From Peribacillus frigoritolerans (GTDB lineage Bacteria; Bacillota; Bacilli; Bacillales; DSM-1321): a stretch of DNA of 64,000 nt. The DNA lies in NCBI RefSeq assembly GCF_040250305.1, contig NZ_CP158190.1, forward strand, positions 2,326,001 to 2,390,000, given 5' to 3'. Below are positions 35,075-44,515 of this stretch, one piece after another; position 1 is the first letter of the stretch, and every line of letters begins with the position of its first letter. The position numbers were made by a program, and so were the translations under genes. Below the pieces are notes generated by a model, which saw nothing but the letters and a program-made list of their open reading frames with translations, did no database searches and had not been told where the DNA came from.

Positions 35075-36313
35075 ATGCAGTTATATGCAAGTAAGAAACG
35101 AAAAATAATGATTAGCGGCCTTTTATTTGTTGGAATGATTTTAAGTTTTTTTGATCGCGTTGCCATAAATGTCGGGATTATTCCTATTGCAGATGAGTTT
35201 CATCTCAATACGTCCCAGACAGGTATTTTAATTAGTATATTTTTTGTTAGCTACTCACTCATGCAACCGCTTGGTGGATGGATGACCGATAAGTATGGCG
35301 CCAGAGTCATGGTTACTGTTTCTTTGTTTAGCTGGTCCTTGTTCACTGTAATGACTGGGTTTGCTTGGTCATTTATGTCTTTATTATTCATCCGTTTTCT
35401 GTTCGGGTTGGGTGAAGGGCCTTTCTATCCTGCCAGTATGTCCACTATAAGAGATAACTTCCCGGAAGAAGAACGGGGCCGGGCAAATTCGTTTTTCCTG
35501 TCTGCCCAAAATATTGGCGGGATATTAGGTACTGCACTTGCCGCTTCCATGGTGGTGGCATTCGGTTGGCGGGGCATGTTTACCATTGCCGGAATTCTAG
35601 GGATATTAGCTTCTTTCGGAATTTGGTTCATTCTTAAGCCTCAAGGAAATCAAGAGGTTAAAAAAGACAAACCGAAACAAAAAAAGGTTGCTCTGAAACT
35701 GTTATTTAAAATCGAAAATATTTGGAAACTCATAACATTCAAGTTTATATCAAATATTATCAACTATGGTCTGATCACTTGGATGCCTATATATTTGGTT
35801 AAAGAAAAAGGGGTGGATTTAATAGCCGCAGGAGGTTTATTGGCAATCCCTTATATTTTTGGTTTCTTGATGTTTAATGTAAGCGGGTGGCTTCTGGATA
35901 AGCATATGGCTAACCGGGAGAAGTATCTTGCCGCTGCAGGCGCTTTATTATCGGCAATTTTTCTCTTTTTAATGTCTAACGCCACGTCTATAGCTCTTAT
36001 CATCACTTATCTCACTCTCAACTCCGTAGCACTGTCTTTCTTTGGAACGGTTCTTTATACGATCATCATCAAATACTCACCAAAGGAACTAACGGGGTCT
36101 GCCTCCGGACTCGTAACTTTTGCCGGTCAAATTGCAGGTGCGGTTTCTCCTTTAGCCCTCGGTTTGATTATCAGTTTGTTTAATGACTCCTATAATGCCG
36201 CTTTCCTGTTTTTGGTGATAATAGCGTTATTGGGAACGATTGTTGCCGTATCTATTAAAAATAATCAGGCACAACCCGCTAAAGAATACGAAAAAACAAC
36301 TACAATTATATAA
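35075..36313 (+). CDS. MFS transporter, anion:cation symporter (ACS) type
   Basis: 412 residues, twelve predicted helices. FFDRVAINVG in helix 1 and DKYGARVMVTVSLFSWS after helix 2 are ACS signatures, as is the LFGLGEGPFYPASMST segment. It should import an organic anion by proton symport. A near-perfect cre box upstream indicates catabolite repression, and the LysR gene follows after 118 bases in the same direction. Together with the alkylsulfatase upstream and acyl-CoA enzymes downstream it looks like the uptake step of an organic acid pathway; the substrate is unknown. Confidence 0.88.
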   Translation: MQLYASKKRKIMISGLLFVGMILSFFDRVAINVGIIPIADEFHLNTSQTGILISIFFVSYSLMQPLGGWMTDKYGARVMVTVSLFSWSLFTVMTGFAWSFMSLLFIRFLFGLGEGPFYPASMSTIRDNFPEEERGRANSFFLSAQNIGGILGTALAASMVVAFGWRGMFTIAGILGILASFGIWFILKPQGNQEVKKDKPKQKKVALKLLFKIENIWKLITFKFISNIINYGLITWMPIYLVKEKGVDLIAAGGLLAIPYIFGFLMFNVSGWLLDKHMANREKYLAAAGALLSAIFLFLMSNATSIALIITYLTLNSVALSFFGTVLYTIIIKYSPKELTGSASGLVTFAGQIAGAVSPLALGLIISLFNDSYNAAFLFLVIIALLGTIVAVSIKNNQAQPAKEYEKTTTII

Positions 36314-36431
36314 AACTGGCATTCTGCTTTTGAGGAGACAGTTTGAAGTGTCCTGAATCCACTTCTCTAAAATTGAAAGGGCTTTCTGTTCGAGGTATGA
36401 TATTAGTAATAGGCTAGAAGGAGAATGAATC

Positions 36432-37337
36432 ATGAATATTGAACAATTGGAATATATCATCAAGGTAGCCGAGGTTAACTCGATTTCCATGGCTTCAGAA
36501 AGCCTCCATATCTCCCAATCTGGAATCAGTATGGCCATTACGAGTTTGGAGAAGGAATTAGGTATAAAAATCTTCAAGCGGTCAAGGTTAGGAACCATAC
36601 CTACAGAAGACGGAAAGGAAATCATCCAGAAAGCTCTTGAAGTATTAAGCAAATTGGAAGAAATAAGAGACAGTGCCCAAATACATTCAGATACGATGGA
36701 AAAAGAGTTACGCCTATCATCAACACAAGGTTTATTTCTAACGGTTTTGCCTAAATCCTTGGCCTTATTTAAGAAGAAGTATCCCGAGGTGAAAATTGTC
36801 ATTGAAGAAAAAGGGGGACAAGAGATAACCGAAGAAGTACTGAATGGTAAGATAGACATCGGGCTATTGAATATCCCAAAGGTTAAACCAAAAGAAATTG
36901 AGTTGGAATTCCAACCTTTGATGGAAGCTAAAGTGATTGTGATGGTCAGTAAAAACTCCCCTTTAGTGAACCGTAAAAGCATAACCCCAAAAGAGCTAAT
37001 GGACCAAAATTTGGTCATTTACAATGGACCAAGAATGAAGTCGTTCATTAAAGGTTTTTTTGATCATTACGGTGAGATGAATATTTTGTTTTTCACAAAT
37101 AATACAGAGATCATCAAAAAAACCGTCGCTGAGGGATTAGCGATTGCCTTTTCTTATGATGTTGGAGTTAACAGCGACCCCTATTTCCTAAGCGGGGAAC
37201 TTGTGGCCATTCCATTGGTGGAGCTGGAAAATAATACAATGGAATTCGGTTACGTTCGCTCTAAGAAGCAGTATTTTTCAAAAGCTGCTAGGGAGTTTAT
37301 TAAATGTCTCGATTTCTATACTACTCTTAAATATTAG
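36432..37337 (+). CDS. LysR-family regulator of the acyl-CoA island
   Basis: 301 residues. Winged helix MNIEQLEYIIKVAEVNSISM then SLHISQSGISMAITSLEKEL, and a complete effector domain. AGAAGGAG precedes the ATG. It sits between the MFS gene and the acyl-CoA dehydrogenase and ligase genes, all on the plus strand, so it probably controls one or both sides. It ends at a strong terminator. Confidence 0.88.
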   Translation: MNIEQLEYIIKVAEVNSISMASESLHISQSGISMAITSLEKELGIKIFKRSRLGTIPTEDGKEIIQKALEVLSKLEEIRDSAQIHSDTMEKELRLSSTQGLFLTVLPKSLALFKKKYPEVKIVIEEKGGQEITEEVLNGKIDIGLLNIPKVKPKEIELEFQPLMEAKVIVMVSKNSPLVNRKSITPKELMDQNLVIYNGPRMKSFIKGFFDHYGEMNILFFTNNTEIIKKTVAEGLAIAFSYDVGVNSDPYFLSGELVAIPLVELENNTMEFGYVRSKKQYFSKAAREFIKCLDFYTTLKY

Positions 37338-37371
37338 TTTCCTATAATGATAGGGAACTAATATTTTTTTA
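37331..37371 (+). terminator. Intrinsic terminator at the end of the LysR gene
   Basis: ATATTAGTTTCCTA (37331-37344) and TAGGGAACTAATAT (37351-37364) pair around TAATGA and run into seven T residues. The stem starts inside the last codons of the gene. Confidence 0.85.
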
Positions 37372-37505
37372 TTTACATCAATATTTTTTATATTTATATC
37401 ATATATCCTTATTTTACTTAAATATTATTTACATTTAAAATTAATATTATAACATTTTAAATATTTAAAAAGTTCAAAGGAAATAAAAATCGAAAGGGGA
37501 AACTT

Positions 37506-38678
37506 ATGGTAACGACCCAGGAAGAGAAATTAGAGGTACTTCAAACAAAGTTGCAGGATTTCATCCAAAATGAATTGCTTCCATATGAACAGGAGCATGG
37601 ATTGAACGCTGAAGAGGATATCCCGATGGAATCCATAAAATGGGCAAGGAAACGATCCAGGGAATTAGGATTTTACGGAATTAATCTCCCTGAAACATAT
37701 GGTGGACAGGATGTTAGTTTAAAAGGCTTATGCATGTTCAAGGAAGAATTGGCCCGTTCCGGAGCGGTTTTATGGGGGCAGGTTATCGGCGAGATTGGCG
37801 GGCCGCTAAGAATTGGTCAGATGTTGGAAAGTTTTACACCGGAGCAAATAGAAAAATATGTGATGCCCGTTGTGACGGGAGAAGCGAGCTGCTGCTTTGC
37901 CCTTACAGAACCCAATGCCGGTTCGGATGCCTTTGCTATCGAAACAACAGCCGTTAAAGACGGAAATGATTATATATTAAACGGAAAAAAACATTTTATC
38001 AGTGCTGCCCCCTACGCTGATTTTGCCATTGTCATAGCGAAAGAATCCCGGAATGGAGAAAAAGAAAGAATCACTGCTTTCCTAGTTGATAAAAAAACAC
38101 CCCAACATCCGGGGTTTGAACTAGGAGACATTCAAGTTCCGCTATCAGGTGAACGCATACATGCTGAATTGAATTTCAATCAATGTCGAGTGCCTGCCGC
38201 CAATATAATCGGAGAACCAGGAAAAGGGTTGCTGCTCGGATTGAAAAGAATAAACACAAATCGCGCTTCTCATGCCGCCGGCTTTGTCGGTATGGCTCAA
38301 CACCTTCTCGATCTATCTATTGAACATGCCAAAACGCGAGTCCAACATGGCCGGCCCATCGGTGACTTCCAGGCAATTCAGCATATGCTCGCAGATATGG
38401 CGACGGAAATCTATGCCGCAAAGTGCATGGTCTATGATGTGGTTGAAAAAATTGATCAAGGAAAAGAGGATCGAGCCGGCACGTCCATGGCTAAGCTGTT
38501 TGCTTCAGAAGTAAATTGCCGTGTGGCTGACAAGGCTGTCCAAATCTTTGGCTCCAAAGGCTTGGTAAAAGGGCATCCAGTAGAAAAAATGTACAGGAGT
38601 GCTCGGATGTATCGGATTCTGAGCGGAACCTCAGAAATTCAAAAAAATACAATTGCTAAAGCATTATTAAAGGGGTAA
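37506..38678 (+). CDS. Acyl-CoA dehydrogenase family protein
   Basis: 390 residues, full-length three-domain fold. CFALTEPNAGSD is the FAD and substrate motif in the middle domain, followed by GKKHFISAAPYADFAIV; the C-terminal region has QIFGSKGLVKGHPVEKMYRS and GTSEIQKN. The residue before GTSEIQ, where most members have the catalytic Glu, is Ser (ILSGTSEIQ), and the alternative isovaleryl-type position in RINTNRASHAAG also lacks a Glu. A different base or reaction is therefore possible. The ligase gene follows after 26 bases, so the two probably act in sequence on one CoA thioester. Good GAAAGGGGA site. Confidence 0.88.
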   Translation: MVTTQEEKLEVLQTKLQDFIQNELLPYEQEHGLNAEEDIPMESIKWARKRSRELGFYGINLPETYGGQDVSLKGLCMFKEELARSGAVLWGQVIGEIGGPLRIGQMLESFTPEQIEKYVMPVVTGEASCCFALTEPNAGSDAFAIETTAVKDGNDYILNGKKHFISAAPYADFAIVIAKESRNGEKERITAFLVDKKTPQHPGFELGDIQVPLSGERIHAELNFNQCRVPAANIIGEPGKGLLLGLKRINTNRASHAAGFVGMAQHLLDLSIEHAKTRVQHGRPIGDFQAIQHMLADMATEIYAAKCMVYDVVEKIDQGKEDRAGTSMAKLFASEVNCRVADKAVQIFGSKGLVKGHPVEKMYRSARMYRILSGTSEIQKNTIAKALLKG

Positions 38679-38704
38679 ATCCTTTTTCGAGGGAGGAAAT
38701 ATAC

Positions 38705-40279
38705 ATGCTGCATAAGTTGACATTTCAGTCACTGTTGAATAAAGGAATAAAACGATTCGGCGAACTGCCGGCTATTACCTTGTTGCCAGCCGGAGAAACG
38801 ATAACCTACGACGAGTTATGGAAGAAAACAGAACTTATCACTTCTTATCTACTTCGTTTAGGTGCAGGAAGGGGTGTCCGCATAGCGACCATCATTCCAA
38901 ACAGTTTGGAAAGTGTGATGTTTGGTTTGGCCATCCAGCAATGCGGAGCCACCTTGGTCCCATTAAGTGAAAAACTGGGGAAACGAGAAATACAATTCAT
39001 TTTAAAGGAAGCAAAACCAGAAGTGGTCATAATAGCTACACAGACACACTTTGACACCTTCTTTGAGTATTTGGAAGAAATGAAGAAGGAAGATGTCCAT
39101 GTCATTGGGCTCCCAGGCTTTCATATTAATTATCCGGAGGAGTTTGAATCGTTTCAATGGCCTGGCGAAATTAATAATCTAGACTTGCCATTAGCTGAAG
39201 AAGATGACATTGCACTTCTGTCATATACAGGCGGGACAACGGGTACACCCAAAGGCGTCATGCATTCCCAGAAAGGACTCGGCGCCGCCATACTTTCTGC
39301 AGCTATCGAAGACCCGCTGGACGACCGTGACCGGGTATTGCTAAGTACGCCCATTGTGCATTCAGCGGGTTCATTACTTTGGAGATCCCTTGTTTCGGGC
39401 GTCCATGTCTATGTGATGGGCTCATTCGACGCTGCAGCATTCATACAGGCGATAAGGGAACATAAAATCACGACGACATTCATGGTACCGACCATGTTAT
39501 ACAGGCTCCTTGATCAGACAAAGAAGATGGAATATGATATGAGCTCCATGCGCAATATCTTCTACGGCGCGTCACCAATTTCTCAAAAGCGCCTTAAAGA
39601 AGCTTTTGAAGTATTCGGGCCTATCATGCGCCAGCAATACGGCATGACAGAATGCAATATTGTCATTACCAGACTATCGAAGAGCGCTCATGTATGGGCT
39701 TATCATAACAATTCGGAAATTTTGAAAAGCTGTGGGAAACCGTGCATTCTTACAGAAGTTCGACTGATTGATGAAGATGGAAATGATGTAAAACCAACCG
39801 AGCTTGGAGAAATTATCGTAAAATCACCAGCAATGATGGTAGGCTATTATCAAAGACCGGATCTTACCCAAGAATACATCCGTGATGGCTGGTTCTACAC
39901 TGGGGATATTGGTAAATGGGATGAAAGCGGTTACCTTTATATTGTGGATAGGAAGAAAGATATGATCATTACGGGCGGGATGAACGTATATTCTTCAGAA
40001 GTGGAGCGAGTGGTGAACCAGCACCCTTCCGTTGCATTAAGCGCTTGCATAGGCGTTCCTCATCCAGATTGGGGAGAAGTAGTGTGTGTCGTGGTATCAC
40101 CGCGAGATGGTTCGAACTGTACTAGTGAGGAATTAATTGATTTCTGCAAACAAAGAACCTCTAAGTATATGGTTCCTAAAGTAGCCTATTTTCTTGATAA
40201 GTTCCCATTAACGCCGATTGGAAAAATAGATAAGAAAGAATTAAGAAAGATGTTTGCACAAGGTATTCTAACCATCTAG
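38705..40279 (+). CDS. AMP-forming acyl-CoA synthetase (fatty or aromatic acid:CoA ligase)
   Basis: 524 residues of the ANL superfamily. P-loop-like motif LLSYTGGTTGTPKGVMHS, the QQYGMTE motif, DGWFYTGDIGKWDESGY with the hinge VDRKKDMIITGG, and the C-terminal catalytic Lys in PIGKIDKKELRK are all intact. It activates a carboxylic acid to its CoA thioester with ATP, in the cytosol. It forms a two-gene unit with the upstream acyl-CoA dehydrogenase and is closed by a strong terminator. The acid chain or ring type cannot be told from motifs. Confidence 0.92.
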   Translation: MLHKLTFQSLLNKGIKRFGELPAITLLPAGETITYDELWKKTELITSYLLRLGAGRGVRIATIIPNSLESVMFGLAIQQCGATLVPLSEKLGKREIQFILKEAKPEVVIIATQTHFDTFFEYLEEMKKEDVHVIGLPGFHINYPEEFESFQWPGEINNLDLPLAEEDDIALLSYTGGTTGTPKGVMHSQKGLGAAILSAAIEDPLDDRDRVLLSTPIVHSAGSLLWRSLVSGVHVYVMGSFDAAAFIQAIREHKITTTFMVPTMLYRLLDQTKKMEYDMSSMRNIFYGASPISQKRLKEAFEVFGPIMRQQYGMTECNIVITRLSKSAHVWAYHNNSEILKSCGKPCILTEVRLIDEDGNDVKPTELGEIIVKSPAMMVGYYQRPDLTQEYIRDGWFYTGDIGKWDESGYLYIVDRKKDMIITGGMNVYSSEVERVVNQHPSVALSACIGVPHPDWGEVVCVVVSPRDGSNCTSEELIDFCKQRTSKYMVPKVAYFLDKFPLTPIGKIDKKELRKMFAQGILTI

Positions 40280-40325
40280 CAACATTAAGGCCTATAGCAA
40301 ATATAAGATAGAGCAGAGGAATGCA

Positions 40326-40375
40326 AAAAAGGCCTCGCACGTTAACCTGGGATCAGGACGTGTGAGGCCTTTTTG
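40326..40375 (+). terminator. Intrinsic terminator after the acyl-CoA ligase gene
   Basis: AAAAAGGCCTCGCACGT and ACGTGTGAGGCCTTTTT form a 17-base stem with one G-T pair. The remainder of 40376-40658 is AT-rich leader for the next gene with no other recognised element. Confidence 0.9.
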
Positions 40376-40658
40376 TACTATATCCAAGGTGTATTTGGAA
40401 TATGAATGTAATTAACGTTGCAGTGAATGTTACATGAATAGAGATAAACACTATAAAGGAAATGATACTGAAATATCAATTCATGAATGAAAAAAATAGA
40501 GGGTTAGGATATAATATATTATTGTATTGGAGGTTCATTCTGGACTTTCCTTTTTTTATGGGCTTCACTTGTTTATGTCCTCAATGTATGGGGAAATAAA
40601 TTATAGTTGTATATGTTTTTATAATAATAATTAGAGTTAAGTAGAGGGGTTTGTTTTA

Positions 40659-42086
40659 ATGGAATTCATAGGAAAATTTATTAGTGAGACAAATGATGTG
40701 TTATGGTCTTCCATATTGATCATCATGTTGGTTGGATTGGGTCTCTATTTTAGCATCCGCACGAAGTTTGTCCAATTCAGAATGGTAGGGGAAATGTTCA
40801 GGCTTTTGGGAGAAGGTGCCACTGCGGATAAAAAAGGTGTAACATCCTTTCAGGCATTTTGCATAAGCACGGCATCGCGGGTAGGAACGGGTAACCTTGC
40901 AGGTGTTGCCATCGCGATCACGACAGGCGGACCTGGAGCAGTTTTCTGGATGTGGTTAATAGCACTGATCGGATCTGCTTCCGCATTCATTGAAAGTACA
41001 CTTGCTCAAATCTATAAGGTCAAGGATGGGGATGCATTCCGCGGCGGTCCTGCGTATTATATGGAAAAAGCATTGAATGCCCGTTGGATGGGGATCACTT
41101 TCGCTGTGTTGATTTCGCTTACATTTGGACTAGCTTTCAACTCGGTACAAGCCAATACGATTACGAGCGCATTCAATGAATCGTTTGGGATTGAAAAGTG
41201 GGTTACGGCAATCATCTTGGCTATGGTCACGGCTGTCATCATTTTTGGCGGGATCAAAATGGTTGCAAAGGTCTCTGAAGTCATCGTCCCGATCATGGCA
41301 GGAGCCTATGTGATAGTGGCATTGATTATCATCATAATTAACATTACCGAGTTACCTGGTGTCTTTGCTTTGATCTTTCAAAGTGCATTTGATGGAATAA
41401 AAGAAGTGGCTGGCGGAGTACTGGGAGCTGCCATGATGCAGGGAATCAAGCGCGGCCTATTTTCAAATGAAGCCGGGATGGGTAGTGCTCCAAATGCCGG
41501 TGCGACGGCTGATGTCAGTCATCCCGTCAAGCAAGGTCTCATTCAGTCTCTAGGTGTTTTTGTCGATACGCTCATCATTTGCAGTTCGACAGCCTTCATC
41601 ATTTTGTTTTCAGGTCTTTATACATCGAAGGAAACGGATGGTATCGTCCTTACCCAAAATGCCCTCGGTACGGCATTGGGATCTTGGGCGGGTATTTTCC
41701 TTGCCATTATCGTACTGTTATTCGCCTTTAGTTCGATTGTTGGCAACTATTATTATGGAGAGTCGAACATCGGCTTCATCAATGAAAATAAGGTTTGGCT
41801 GAATGTCTATCGTATCGCAGTCGTAGGAATGGTGATATTCGGTTCGCTTGCATCACTGGATTTTGTTTGGGGACTGGCTGACTTGCTGATGGCCCTTATG
41901 GCCATTATCAACCTGATCGCCATAGCTTTACTTGGAAAGATCGCTTTTGCTGCACTGGCGGATTATCAAAAGCAAAAGAAAAGTGGGAAAAATCCAGTCT
42001 TCCATGTGAACAATATTAAAGGTTTGAAGAATGTGGAATGCTGGGGTGACCCATCCGATAATGTGGATGTGAAGAAGGAGGCCTAA
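40659..42086 (+). CDS. Sodium:alanine/glycine symporter (AGCS family, AlsT-like)
   Basis: 475 residues with about eleven helices. AGCS signatures include FCISTASRVGTGNLAGVAIA, GGPGAVFWMWLIALIGSASA and GIKRGLFSNEAGMGSAPNAG. It imports small neutral amino acids such as alanine, glycine or glutamine using sodium. It is monocistronic, with a GTAGAGGGG site and a strong terminator. No regulator adjoins it. Confidence 0.95.
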   Translation: MEFIGKFISETNDVLWSSILIIMLVGLGLYFSIRTKFVQFRMVGEMFRLLGEGATADKKGVTSFQAFCISTASRVGTGNLAGVAIAITTGGPGAVFWMWLIALIGSASAFIESTLAQIYKVKDGDAFRGGPAYYMEKALNARWMGITFAVLISLTFGLAFNSVQANTITSAFNESFGIEKWVTAIILAMVTAVIIFGGIKMVAKVSEVIVPIMAGAYVIVALIIIIINITELPGVFALIFQSAFDGIKEVAGGVLGAAMMQGIKRGLFSNEAGMGSAPNAGATADVSHPVKQGLIQSLGVFVDTLIICSSTAFIILFSGLYTSKETDGIVLTQNALGTALGSWAGIFLAIIVLLFAFSSIVGNYYYGESNIGFINENKVWLNVYRIAVVGMVIFGSLASLDFVWGLADLLMALMAIINLIAIALLGKIAFAALADYQKQKKSGKNPVFHVNNIKGLKNVECWGDPSDNVDVKKEA

Positions 42087-42095
42087 GTTCTCATT

Positions 42096-42146
42096 AAGCT
42101 TACAAGTAAGTCCTTGAAAGGGGATTGTACTTGTAAGCTTTTTTTT
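42096..42146 (+). terminator. Intrinsic terminator after the symporter gene
   Basis: AAGCTTACAAGTA and TACTTGTAAGCTT are perfect 13-base arms followed by seven T residues. Confidence 0.9.
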
Positions 42147-42254
42147 GTCTTTTCCTGCCTTTTTTCATCATTATTGAATATTGCTACGTTTTTTACACAA
42201 AATACCTTTGTCTTTAATACCGCAATGATAATTTAAAAACTAGGAGTGAAAATA

Positions 42255-42473
42255 ATGGATAGCAAGCAATCAAAAAATGAATCTTCAGAAGTTGCCGGAA
42301 GAATATATGATGTCAGCGATTATAAACGGGAAGATCCATTATCCTCTGGACTGGCCAGAACTCACGAACAAGTCTCCGATACTTATGCGGAAGGCGAAAT
42401 AAAGGCAGTCATTGATGATGTAAACGGAAGAGATATTGAGATTGCAAAAGAAAGATCTAAAGAAGAAAGGTAA
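42255..42473 (+). CDS. YozQ-like small protein (DUF4025)
   Basis: 72 residues from ATG 42255, with AGGAGTG at a proper distance; the frame opens nine bases earlier. The sequence has the YDVSDYKREDPLSSGLARTH segment then EQVSDTYAEGE that I associate with Bacillus YozQ. Hydrophilic and acidic, cytosolic, no known function. Related small proteins are often spore- or stress-associated, but nothing here shows it. Confidence 0.7.
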   Translation: MDSKQSKNESSEVAGRIYDVSDYKREDPLSSGLARTHEQVSDTYAEGEIKAVIDDVNGRDIEIAKERSKEER

Positions 42474-42534
42474 TAAAATTTGTTTTTTTATGAACAAGAA
42501 TTATCGCCTGCTATTTTGTTGATAAATCGGTTAG

Positions 42535-42570
42535 TTCCCCTAGCTTCTGATGAAACAAGAGCTAGGGGAA
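42535..42570. terminator. Hairpin between yozQ-like gene and cbiO
   Basis: TTCCCCTAGCT and AGCTAGGGGAA are 11-base perfect arms with a 14-base loop, between convergent genes. No T-tract on either side, so termination is likely but not certain. Confidence 0.55.
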
Positions 42571-42576
42571 ACATAA

Positions 42577-43422
42577 TTAATAAATTCTTTCTGTCTCCAA
42601 CTTTTGAAGCAATTCTTTCTTCGTTCTTGGGAAAAAGTCCCTTTCAGAAGGGTTCCTTGATTGAAGAAGGGCCTGAAACATTTCAAAAACCCACGGTTTC
42701 TCCAGATGTGCCTGCAGCAAAACGTCTTCATCATGGAAAACGGAAATAGGGTCCCCTTGGTATATGACCTTACCATCGTTCATGACAACGACTTCATCAG
42801 CCCATTGATAAGCTAAATTAACATCATGAGTTGATAGGATAATCGTTTTGTCAGGGTGATGGATACTGTCCAGCAGAGCCATGATCTGTCTTGAGAAATA
42901 AGGATCCAATCCAGCGGTAGGCTCGTCCAAGAGCCAGACATCGGGTTCCATGGCGAGTATCCCCGCAATGGCGACACGTTTTTTTTGCCCAAGGCTCAAA
43001 AAATGGGTAGGTCTGTCTTTCAGTTCCGTTACTTCCGTTTGGGCCATTGCCCAATTTACTTTCTCCTGGACCTTAATTCTATTCAATCCTAAATTCATCG
43101 GTCCAAACGATATATCCTGTTGTACATTAGCGGAAAAGAGCTGCGAGTCGGGATCTTGAAAAACGATCCCGACTTGCTTTCGTAATGATAATAATGATTT
43201 ACGGTCATATTTCATTTTCTTGCCCTTAAATCTGATTGTTCCTGCTGTAGGTTGTAAAAGACCATTTAAATGGAGGAATAAAGTCGATTTGCCGGCACCA
43301 TTATTGCCTAATAATGCAATCTTTTTACCATGTTGAATCGTTAGCGACAGATCGTTTAAAGCGAACGTTCCATCTGCGAATTGATGGGTGAGGCCTTCTA
43401 TATGAAAAATATGCTCGTCCAT
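42577..43422 (-). CDS. cbiO: Cobalt ECF transporter ATPase CbiO
   Basis: 281 residues. Walker A GNNGAGKST, signature LSLGQKKRVAIAG, Walker B VWLLDEPTAGLDP and H-loop ILSTHDVNL are intact. It is the energising subunit of the CbiMNQO cobalt importer and the last gene of its operon, 17 bases after cbiQ. The C-terminus, about 30 residues beyond the core, ends KLETERIY. Expression is under the cobalamin riboswitch upstream of cbiM. Confidence 0.95.
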   Translation of the reverse strand: MDEHIFHIEGLTHQFADGTFALNDLSLTIQHGKKIALLGNNGAGKSTLFLHLNGLLQPTAGTIRFKGKKMKYDRKSLLSLRKQVGIVFQDPDSQLFSANVQQDISFGPMNLGLNRIKVQEKVNWAMAQTEVTELKDRPTHFLSLGQKKRVAIAGILAMEPDVWLLDEPTAGLDPYFSRQIMALLDSIHHPDKTIILSTHDVNLAYQWADEVVVMNDGKVIYQGDPISVFHDEDVLLQAHLEKPWVFEMFQALLQSRNPSERDFFPRTKKELLQKLETERIY

Positions 43423-43439
43423 TGTTGGTTGCCTCCAAT

Positions 43440-44216
43440 TTACAAATATCCATTAATAAAGATTAAGCTTCCTAATATTGCAATCGCGATCAGCCAATTG
43501 CGTGAGGAATAGGCATAAGTATCCTCGATATAGGAAAGATTCTCCTGATAGCCTCTTGCGTTCATGGCCATCGTCAATTGCCCAGAGCGCTGCAATACTC
43601 CTAAAAATAAAGACGAGATTAGTAATCCGAGTGAACGTATGCCTTTCCTTAATGAAACATACCCCAACCGTGAAGCTTGTGCTTGGTGAATGGCCAAAGC
43701 TGTATCTAAAAAAATAAAGATGAAGCGATAGGTCAATTCTATTAAATCGATCAATAAGGAAGGCACTTTAAATTTTCGCAGCACGGATAGGATGACGGTA
43801 ATGGGTGTAGTTAAGGTAAGGAAATATAAACAGCTGATGCTGCCCAATACGACAGTGATCAAATTGGCCACTGTACCGACGCTGTCATCGCTTATGAATA
43901 TTTGCCAGTTCCCGACCTTCCAGGACCACCATATATTCGATATCGATGTAAATTTACTTGTGAAAGAAAAAAGGATGGTAATTGTTCCAGATAGTATAAA
44001 AAATCCTGGCAATAGAAGTAATTTAAGATAATAGGAAAGCGGGATTTTTGCCGCAAAAATGATTAAAGCGCTCATCACCGTAAAAGTGATGAGCGAAACG
44101 GCCATATCCCTTACCGTTAACGAAAACAGCAAAAGGGAAAGTGCAAAAACCATCTTTTCCAACGGATGTACATCCTTTAGCCCATTGAAATAGGCATATT
44201 TATCAATGAGTAACAT
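43440..44216 (-). CDS. cbiQ: Cobalt ECF transporter transmembrane protein CbiQ
   Basis: 258 residues, about five or six membrane helices. The characteristic arginine region RSGQLTMAMNARGY and the preceding AHQAQASRLGY loop are the cytoplasmic coupling helices that contact CbiO. It overlaps cbiN by 14 bases, indicating translational coupling. It carries movement energy from the ATPase to CbiM in the membrane. Confidence 0.94.
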   Translation of the reverse strand: MLLIDKYAYFNGLKDVHPLEKMVFALSLLLFSLTVRDMAVSLITFTVMSALIIFAAKIPLSYYLKLLLLPGFFILSGTITILFSFTSKFTSISNIWWSWKVGNWQIFISDDSVGTVANLITVVLGSISCLYFLTLTTPITVILSVLRKFKVPSLLIDLIELTYRFIFIFLDTALAIHQAQASRLGYVSLRKGIRSLGLLISSLFLGVLQRSGQLTMAMNARGYQENLSYIEDTYAYSSRNWLIAIAILGSLIFINGYL

Positions 44217-44514
44217 GCTTCGATTTTTCTGCCAATTCTTGTTTGGTTTGCTTATTCCTTTGTCTCATCACGCCAATGAAGTATCCAATGAAACCGGCTC
44301 CGATTGCAGCTTGAAGCGCAAATAATAAGCTTTCGGTTTCTGCACCTGGCGGCTCCCAAATACTGTTGAACCATGGCTTGTATTCCGGATGGATCTTAGT
44401 GATGGCTTCCTCAGCTTCGCCGTCGGCACCGCCAAATTCCGTTCCTTGTTGGGTGATTAACGGTATGGTTGCAAGAATGACAACCAGGAAAAGCAGCAGT
44501 AGACTTTTTTTCAT
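44203..44514 (-). CDS. cbiN: Cobalt transport protein CbiN
   Basis: 103 residues with two membrane helices flanking an exposed loop that contains GTEFGGADGEAEEAI and IHPEYKPWFNSIWEPPG, the conserved CbiN core. It assists metal loading into CbiM. It begins one base after cbiM ends and overlaps cbiQ. Length is normal for the family. Confidence 0.94.
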   Translation of the reverse strand: MKKSLLLLFLVVILATIPLITQQGTEFGGADGEAEEAITKIHPEYKPWFNSIWEPPGAETESLLFALQAAIGAGFIGYFIGVMRQRNKQTKQELAEKSKHVTH

Positions 44515-44515
44515 A

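Noticed and set aside
36227..37018. 263-codon minus-strand frame over the LysR gene
   Set aside because: Antisense shadow; the plus-strand LysR has a ribosome site and full domain content.
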